Positions 52,601 to 61,600 of a stretch of 64,000 nucleotides of DNA are shown here, one piece after another (the first letter of the stretch is position 1; each line of letters begins with the position of its first letter). The notes beneath the pieces are model-generated. The model worked only from the letters and a program-made list of their open reading frames with translations. It had not been told where the DNA came from and made no database searches. The translations under genes and the position numbers were made by a program. The stretch is from Mermis nigrescens (taxonomy: Eukaryota > Nematoda > Enoplea > Mermithida > Mermithidae), in the NCBI GenBank assembly GCA_036768485.1, contig JAVLUZ010000771.1, positions 736,862-800,861 of the forward strand, given 5' to 3'.

Positions 52601-55600
52601 TCAAAACGAATAGGTACATTGTCAATTGCTCGACTTTTCCCATCCAATGATTTTACCGTTGCCCAAAGATGTTTTACGTTAGATGAGCGATGGTCTAGCG
52701 AGGTGACAAAATCGTGCCATTTTCGCATTTTTTCTTGATCACATTCTTTGACAATAATTTCGTTTATAATAGCAATTCTAGCAGAGGATGGATTAACTGC
52801 TCTGATCGAGTCACGTTCTTTAATGAGTCCCTGAATATGGTCTGATAAAGATGGGTTGTAAAGTTTACGACGACCATAAGGTATCGACTTCTTAGCAGCA
52901 GCGATTATCGCACGTCGGAGTGTAAGTTCTCTTTCATGGACAGACGAATGAGCATTAAGTCGCGATGACAGGAGAATTTGCTCAGTAATGTCCGCGAAAA
53001 GTTTCCAATCAGCCTTGCTGAAGTTTACATATGTTCTTTTAGCCGATGTAACATACTCCATGGAGAAGTCGATTTTGACCAAAATTGGTAGATGGTCTGA
53101 TGCGAGGGTAATTTCTGTGCTCCATTGTAAGGATGATGCTAGATTAGAAGATGCAAGCGAAATGTCCGGAGACGTTGGACGCTGTACGTTTGTTGATGGG
53201 AGACGAGTAACGCATTTTTCATTTAAAGGGAGCAGGTCGGATTGATCAATTAGATCAGCAATTATATTGCCACGGTTGTCATTGATCGTCGAGTGCCATA
53301 GGTTGTGATGGGCGTTGAAATCGCCCAATATAATGATGTTATCCTTGTTGAAAATATCTGTAAGTGGCGGACTGTATCCGGTAGGGCAGCTGGATGTAGG
53401 CGGGATATAGATGTTGACTAAGGTGAAAACACCAGCAGGGAAAGTAAGTGAAATGGCGGCACATTCCATAACGTTGTCTTTACAAGAAGTAGGTAGCTCA
53501 ACGCTTTTGGTGAGAACATCTTCTCGTATTAGAAACGCTAAGCCGCCACCAATCGTAGTGGAGTTGCGATCAAAACGAATCAGACGATAACCATATGTTT
53601 TAGGATCCTTCGTTTTTGCGGAGAGTTTGGTTTCTTGAAGCAGTGCGATGGCAATATCATGCTTATTGAGAAAGTCCATTAGCTCGGAGAGTTTGTTTTT
53701 GATGCCATTGATATTAAATTGCAAAATATTCAGTGGACGTTTTTGGTTAGGTTGAGGTATTATCACACACTTAGGGCAGCAGTAGTTGTTCTTATTGTAG
53801 TCGCGAATGTTCCTCAGACCACTACAGCTTATATTGCTGTGAATCCACAAGTTGCAATTGGAGCAATAAACAGAGCTATAATAAGCATTCTTTCCACAAG
53901 AGCCGCAGGGAAAGCGGTTCACATGAGTAGGTCCTGGATTTGATTCGACACCAGCACGTAGTAGCAGTAAACGGAGCAGCATGGCTGGTAAGTGCTGCTC
54001 CGCATATAAAAACCCAAATCGATCGATGGATTTCTCCATGTGCGGAGAGGTTGTACGTCGTTTGATCCAACTGTAGATATTGAAGTTGGGACAGGCACAC
54101 TTGCGTAGATCGTAGTTGATCGACGACGAAAGCGACGTAATTCGTGCCCAAAATACACTACTCGCCACGAACGTTGACGCTCTAATATGCTTCAGAGCAT
54201 GATGGAGCTCAGGGGCGGATTTAGGGGGGCGGCGGCCCCCCATTGGCCCAAAATAGTGCGCAAAATTAAGGATTTTTGAGCGATTTTTAGCGATTTTCGG
54301 GTTAGAACGGCTTATTTTTCCGCCCAAGTCAGGGTTTCCTTCCTTAGTGGTACCCCCCCCCCTTAGGAAAATCTTGGATCCGCCACTGATGGAGCTTGAT
54401 GAGGTATTTATGTAGTATGTCGCCACCTTCTGAAAAATGCGCCACCGCGGTGAGTATTCGATCACTTTTGGAAAAATTCGCCGCCACAGTAGTAATACGT
54501 CGCCACTTATGAAATCATGTTTTTGTAATGCAGTCCTATACTATGTTTTGTGTAGCAGTAGAGCTTCTCTATTTTTCGTTTTTTATGATTGTTTTTTAAC
54601 TTTTTTATTATTATTTTACAAACATGCTGTCACATGAACAAAAAACAAAAAACATGGTTGCAGCTGAAGCAACGCCTGAGCAGTTGTGCGTTCCAAGAAA
54701 GCATTGTCGTTGTTGTTGTTGCTGCTGTTGCTGGAATGCTGATCAGACAAAAGGAGGCCACGTCGTTTGGCGTAAGATACGGCCAGTTCTTCAATTGCAG
54801 TGAGCTGACAAAACTCGTACAAATTCGGATCAAAAGCCAAAGAACAAAGAAACAAAATAGATACGTTCTATTGCGACACAAAACATAGTATACTGCATTA
54901 CAAAAACATGGTTTCAAAAGTGGCGACATACTTCTACTGTGGTGGCGCATTTTTCTAAAAGTGGCGACCTACTTGTACTGCGGCGGCGCATTTTTTCAGA
55001 AGGTGGCGACATACTACAATAATACCGCTTGATAAAGGATATATCTTTAACACGTTGGTCCTATTTCCGCCCGGACACGACCGACGTGGTAAAGATATAT
55101 CCTTTAACGAGCTCTATCTTTCTGTATAGCGTATTAGAGCGTCAACATTGGTGGCGAGCACCGTGCATAGTTCAAAATGGTAAGTTGAAGCCGAAGTCAT
55201 GTGTAAATGATCTAGTTAAAATTTAAACAAATTCAAATAAATTTAAAATTTCAATATACGTTTAATAAAATTCATGGCCAAAATGATTACTGTTGCACCC
55301 GAACGGAAGGCATTAACATTGAAAAACAATATAAAGCCTTGAACCCGATAATTCATTTATCACGTCCATGAGCTACTTGAACTAGCTTCTGTCAAAATAG
55401 CAGCATGTAAAGAACGGGTTTGACACTTCAAAGTGGTTTTGTATGTTTGATGGACGATTAAATCGGATGAACGGAAGCCGAGCCCCATGGGGCAGTTCGG
55501 AATGATATTGATTAGGCCAAATCCGTCTTATGCAAACTACTTCTAGCTTCAAAAAAATTAATTTTATATTTAAATGAAATGCATTTTAGTTGCACTATTG

Positions 55601-58600
55601 AACCGTTGCAAATCATCCGTGCTAAAATCGTATCAATTCAATTGTCTAAAATGGCCGCGAGTGAACGCATAACTATGCCAAGCTATATTGAAATAGTGTA
55701 GTGTAAAGGAGCCTAACAGAGGCGAAATAATTGCAGGTACGATTAGTTTGCTGATGGTGTAATCCGTGGGTATTGTGTAAACTATATGTACTTCATGTCT
55801 GGACTGAATAATTTAATTTGTTAATTTTTGTATAAGGTATGTACCTTTTCTATTGCGTACTTTCAGGCTTTATCGAAAAGAACGCGCTAGCCGGTTTGCA
55901 GGACTATTTCAATGACTTGGGTAGGTTTAAACGTTGCCTAATATTTCGATTTTCATTAAATTGCTCATCGTTCGAATTTGGTGGGTCCGACCTTTGATCC
56001 TGTTTTCATTGATCAAATTCAATCATTTTACGCTTCATACACGTCGACGAATAAAGCGCGGGAAAAACACGCTCGCTTTACACCTAGCATATTTATTTTA
56101 CACTCCAATGCTTGTTCAATCTATAGACGTATCCATACATGCACAGTATGGGAATTCTAGGGGGTGAAAACCTAAAATGCCTTTTTTGGGCCCAAAAATG
56201 GCCGTTACGCGTTAAAAAACATCGTTTTTTGGCGTTTCTGACGATACTCTATCCTTCTAGAGCATGAAATCATGGAAAAAATTTCGAAAAAAGTCGAATA
56301 AATTGACCAATATATCGCTTAAAACACGAATATATGGCGCGAAGCGCCGAAAATTTGGCGATTTTGAGCAAATAGATAGCCAAAAACCCTTAAAAAAGAC
56401 TTTTTCTACCAATTTTCAGGTAACTTTAGGAAACTCTTGAAAAATCGCCAATTCTGGGAGGGGTGAAAAATTTTCTGCGGGGGGTGAAAAATGATTCTGC
56501 GGGGGGGGGGTGAAACCCATACGTGGGCAACAAGAAAATTCTGGGGGGTGCAAGATTTTTTTGAAGGTCAAAAAATGGCGTTGAAAATGGTTGTATGGCG
56601 ATAAAAACACCATTTTTCGACGTTTCTCATCAAGCACTATCCAATGGCATCAAAAAATTGCGAAAAAACGGAAAGAAATTTCAAAAATTGCGAAAAAACG
56701 GAAAAAAATTTCAAAAATTATTTTGGTTTCTGGGGGGTGCATACCCCCGAACCCCACGCCCAGGTGTGGTGAACCCCCCCCCCCCAGATCATGTATGGAC
56801 GTATCCCGATTTTGTTAACCAGAATTTCCGGAACGAGAGCGAACGATTATTTATTTATTGTTTTTTTTAAAATTATTTAATATTTATTGGATTGATTACC
56901 TACTAAATTATTTAATTAAAAATCGACTATTCAACTCGTTAACTTTTATTGACATATGCCCAAACTTTCGTTGCTTTTCCAGACGTGCATCTGAAGTCGG
57001 AGTGCGAAAATTTGGGCTTTAAACGAAAATCTCTTAAATCGCATATTTCTAACATTCCCGATGAGCCGACGGACTCGGCTTTGCCGTTGAAAAAGGATTC
57101 GGTGCCGGCGTCTCCGGCTCTCAAACGTAAGCGGGCCGTGCAAATTTTGGAAATTTTATTATTGGATTTTTTAAAACATTTTTCAATAATTTCGATTAAA
57201 TGTTTAGAATGGTGAATTTTCGCACGTTTTTCCTTAAAAATAATAATTCTTTTAATTCAATTTTAGCATTAAATAATATAAAAAATTGAGCCTTCAAATT
57301 TAATTTAAAGTAAATGAACCTCCTCTAAGAATTTTTCGGGTGAAAGTCCATAAAATGCCGGGGAATTTCGGGGAAAATTCGGAGTAGCTTTGCTGTAACC
57401 CCTCGAAAGTTGTATATGTCGCGTTTTCTTCATTTTTTCCACTTTCTTTACGTGAAATAACTGGGTAGGAAAATTAGTATTTGTTAATTTTCTACTTTGC
57501 ACGGAAACGTTAACGTCAAAAAAATTATATTTGTTACAAGATATATAACTATATTATAATGAATTAATTTATTTTAAGAAATTAATTTATTTATTTTAAT
57601 TTAATTAATTAAAATATTAATTTATTTTAATTAATTTATATAATTAATTAATTTAATTAATTTATTTTTGTTTTATCAATTTATTAATTTATTTTAAGCA
57701 AAATTTTAATATAATTTTAATAAATTTAATATACTAATCTTAATATTCAATTTGGGATGGAGGGATAAGTTTTACATGTACGGTTGAATTATTCTTATAT
57801 GTTATTTTGTTTCTTCTCGTTTTCTTTTATTTTGCTATATTTTTGACCGTTTTATCGCTTCGCTAGTCGTCTTTATTTCAGCGGCGCCTCGAATTATTTA
57901 TCCGCTGTTGCCGACTGAAATTGAGCATTTAACTAAAGGCATACTAGTCGTGTAAGTTGTATATATTTTTTGATCATTTATTCGCTTATTCAACCGCGTA
58001 TTTGTTTGTAATTTATTTTTCACTCGATTTTATCATTTGCGTATTTATTACTTATTTTTTCTTATTTTTATGACGCTTTTTTTGGTAAAAATTTACGTTG
58101 ATTTTTTATTTTTGGATAATTTTGGGCGTGCGCGCGAGGATCCTGAAAAACTTTCTAGCGCAAGCCGAATTTTTTTGTGCGTGCCTCTTCTATTAGTAAA
58201 TACGCTCGATTGCTCACCAAAGCGTGGAAATTTTGGAGGGGAGAAAAATTTTTGGCGGGCGAGCTTTTATGCACACCTGAGCGTGGGGGTTGGGTCTATG
58301 CACCCCCTTTCCCCCCGAGGAACCAAAATACCCCCATAATTCAATTTTTGACAATTTTTCTGGTTTTTTCACAATTTTTTGATGCCAATGGATAGTGCTC
58401 AATGAGAAAGGTTGAAAAATGGTGTTTTTTTTGCCATGTTAAAATTTTTACGAGAGATTAGACTCGGGAAGATAGTATTCATTCTATGCTATAAAGAAGG
58501 AAATGCTGCTATGCCGACATGTGTTCAAATTTTCAATTTTTTTCGTTTTTTCGCAAAAAGTGCCGAAAATTACTATGTTTTGTCCATATGTACATGTGCA

Positions 58601-61600
58601 GCATGGGAATTCTGGAGGGGTTAGGCCTACAAATTTTTTAAAAAGTGTCTTTTTGGGCTAAAAACGACGGGTCAAAAACACTGTTTTTTACGTTTCGGAC
58701 AATGCTCGCTCTTTCTAGGATATAAAATGTAAGAGAAATCTAAAAAAATTGGGTAAATTGAACGAAATATAGTAGAAAATGTGCATATGGTGCGAAGCGC
58801 CGAAAATTTGAGATTTTTGAGCCAAAAATGAGCTAAAACGCCTAAAAAGGTACACTTTTTACAACTTTTACAGAAAATCGACAATTCTGGGGGGTCGCAT
58901 TGCAGCCATTTTGCGGGGGGTCAGTTGCCATTCTGGGGGGTCAACCCCCCAAGAACACGTATGGTTTAGTCCCGAAAATACCTGAACACTCGTGCAAGGA
59001 TGGTGAAAAATCCTTGCACGAGCCTAAAAGAATCTTTGTCTCGTACACAAAGCAATGTTCTGGGTGTCTTAGGGAATCGTAAATTTTTAAATGCAAGAAC
59101 ACAATTTGTCTATGTATATACTGGCGTCAAAAATTGCGAGAAATCACGGGTGAAAACTTCGAAAATTTCATTCTGGGCCTGTATGTTGTGTTGAATTTTT
59201 GGATTTTAAGGTCTATAGTCTTAACCACACGTGGGCGTGGGGTTTGGGGGTATGCACCTCCCCAGAAGGCCGAATACCCCCCCCCCTCCAGAAATCAAAA
59301 TACCCCGCCGAAATTCGATTTTTGAAATTGTTGTTATTTTTTCTCAATTTTTCGATGCTAATGAATAGTGCTCGATGAGAAACGTTTAAAAAATGGCGTT
59401 TTTTCGCCGTACCACCATTTTCAAGACAATTTTTTGACCTTTGGAAAATCGTGCACCCCCAGAATATCCTCGCTGCCCATGAATGGTCTTAACCTTGGTG
59501 CTCTTCGAAAAAGGCAAAATCGGTAATCTGAGAAGCGCCTGTGTTTTCAGTGAGTGTAAGAGTGTAAAAATTGACTAATGATCATTTCATGGCGTAAAAA
59601 TCATGCCGAAGTTTGGAACAGCGGAGGCATGGTTCATTTATAGATAGTTGTTTAAGTACGGAACTTGTGATCACACGTGGGCGTGGGATGGTATGCAACC
59701 CCCCCCCAGAAGTTGAAATACCCCCCAGAAATCAAAATACCCCCCAGAATTCAAATTTTGAAAATTTTTTTTTGCTTTTTTGGCGATTTTTTGATGCCAT
59801 TGGATAGTGCTTGATGAGAAACGTCGAAAAATGGTGTTTTTATCGTCTTACGACCACTTTTAAGACCATTTTTTGACCTTTGAAAATTTTTTCACCCCCC
59901 CCCCCAAATTTTGGTGCTGCCCACCTATGCTTGTGATACGAATTTGCCGAAATGTTATTAACAATTGTATATATGTTCTTTAATCGTTTTTCTTTTCGAG
60001 TTCAGTGTGAGGATTGTTGTTTATAAATATAGCGTTATTTTTTCAATGTCATTCATCTTGGAAAAACAGACCAAAAACACAGAGATGGTTTTTTGGAGGT
60101 CACCTTGTTTATTTTAAAATTTCTCAAATGTCACGGTAAAACAAAATCCGAGCGATTGTCAAAGGCATTTTCTTCTCAGTCTTACGTAGACCAAATTCGT
60201 AATTCTTTGAAATTGTTTTTCTGCCGAAATTTCGGCTTGTTTTATCTCCAAAATACACTACTTTTACCGTTTTATTCGGTCATAATTATGAATAAGGAGA
60301 AAAATCCTCATCCTAATCGGTCGCGACAAATTTTTTCAGAATTCAATATTTGAAATTTTTTGTTTTTTTCGCAATTTTTCTGATGCAAATGGGTAGTGCT
60401 CGATGAGAAACGTTAAAAATGGTGTCATTTCGCCATACCACAATTTTTAAAGCCATTTTGTTGATCTTTGAAAAAAGTCTTGCACCCCTTAGAATTTCGG
60501 TGTCGCCCACTATGATTCAGACGCTTTGACGTCTACAGCGCTATTTTTGGTACGTATACTTATTTTTCGAGCATTAGACTGTTCAATTCATTCATCCAGA
60601 CGCTTTTCTTTCATTATTTTGAGTATGTTTGATGCTGCAGGTCATTCTATTGCTCATTATTATTGTTTTCATGCAAATTTAAATAAAACACGACGAATTT
60701 AAGTAAAAAATTTGTTATGAAATGTGTAACAAAATTACTCATTTACCCTCCCCCCCCTTCGGGAGAAAACTCGGTTTACTCCCTCCCAAAGCTTCTGACC
60801 GTGTGCATGATGAGGTTGGTCCAGAAGCGTTTTCTAGAACGTCTTTTTCTGGACTTAAAATCTATGTTTGCGCGCGATGGCGGATCCCGCTGCGTTTTGG
60901 TTTTTAAAATTTATGGTTTTTAAAATTTATTTAAAAAACAATGGTTTTTAAAATTTATCTGATAAAGTACAAGGAACCAGACTTTGAGGCCCATCTTATT
61001 AAAAAGAACATAAAATTCTCTATTTGTTTGCAAAAAAAATTTTCGAAAGATCTCAAAAGCACAAAGAATTATCGATAAAAACATCCAAAACTACAGTAAT
61101 TTTCGAATATGGCTGCCTACATGGCTAAAAATGAAAAATGCGAATTCTTGATCAAATTAGACGAGTGAGTAATCACACGAAAACTCACTTCACACTCTTT
61201 TCAAATTGAGTTCAATCATTCAATAATATACAACTAGTTGGCGCGTAATGAGCATAGCTTTTGGGGGCAGCCATATTGGAAAAAATTTAAAACGCGTTTG
61301 TAGAGTGAACGGCGGACTTGGAAGAAAAACCAAAAAATGAACATTTTAGAGAATGCTGAAACGCAACTATTTAGCCAGTTTTCAGTATAATGTCACAAAC
61401 TAGTATAAAATCCGGCCATGTTGAAATTAAAGCCATTTTTGCTATGTGGTATACTGTAGTTATAACACATTGAAAGTTTTTTGGCAAACTAGTTTCATTT
61501 TTTGCTTTGTATTTAGAAAACTTTACTTTTTTGAAATCGGTTGAGTGGTTCCTGAGATTGACTCAAAAAACTATATCTGACACTTTATGTAGCTTCATTA

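Larger units (their letters stand above)
50612..54150 (-). mobile_element. Full-length LINE (non-LTR retrotransposon), 3539 bp
   Basis: Bounded by perfect 12-bp target-site duplications AAATACACTACT (50600-50611 and 54151-54162). On the minus strand it has a 111-bp 5' UTR, one intact ORF, a 41-44 bp 3' UTR and a 3' end of AAC repeats (ATTACAACAACAAC). The perfect duplication and unbroken ORF indicate a recent insertion. It lies antisense in GRAMD1 intron 12 and its target is the first bases of a mariner-type MITE. Confidence 0.93.
54156..55163. mobile_element. Mariner-type MITE, host of three other insertions
   Basis: Ends CACTACTCGCCACGAACGTT and, inverted, CGGTGCTCGCCACCAATG. After removing the family B MITE, the MULE-type element and their duplications, 188 bp remain, against 186 bp for the sister copy at 48484. 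Internal blocks GACGCTCTAATATGC and AAAGGATATATC are shared. The LINE interrupts its first bases. Confidence 0.92.
47683..55866. other. GRAMD1-like intron 12 (8.2 kb) with nested transposons
   Basis: Holds two mariner-type MITEs (48484-48669; 54156-55163), a full-length LINE (50612-54150), a family B MITE, a MULE-type element and family D-like G-rich repeats (about 50040-50280). Confidence 0.85.
55921..56982. other. GRAMD1-like intron 13
   Basis: Contains a family C element (56134-56797) that itself hosts a family A element (56518-56768). Confidence 0.8.

Noticed and set aside
54040..54465. N-terminal extension of the LINE ORF beyond its 5' end
   Set aside because: The frame happens to be open through the flanking MITEs, but the 12-bp target duplication puts the element's end at 54150 and the first internal ATG at 54039.
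54589..54950. Overlapping ORFs inside the MULE-type element
   Set aside because: Low-complexity Gln/Val/Asn runs; no transposase motif.
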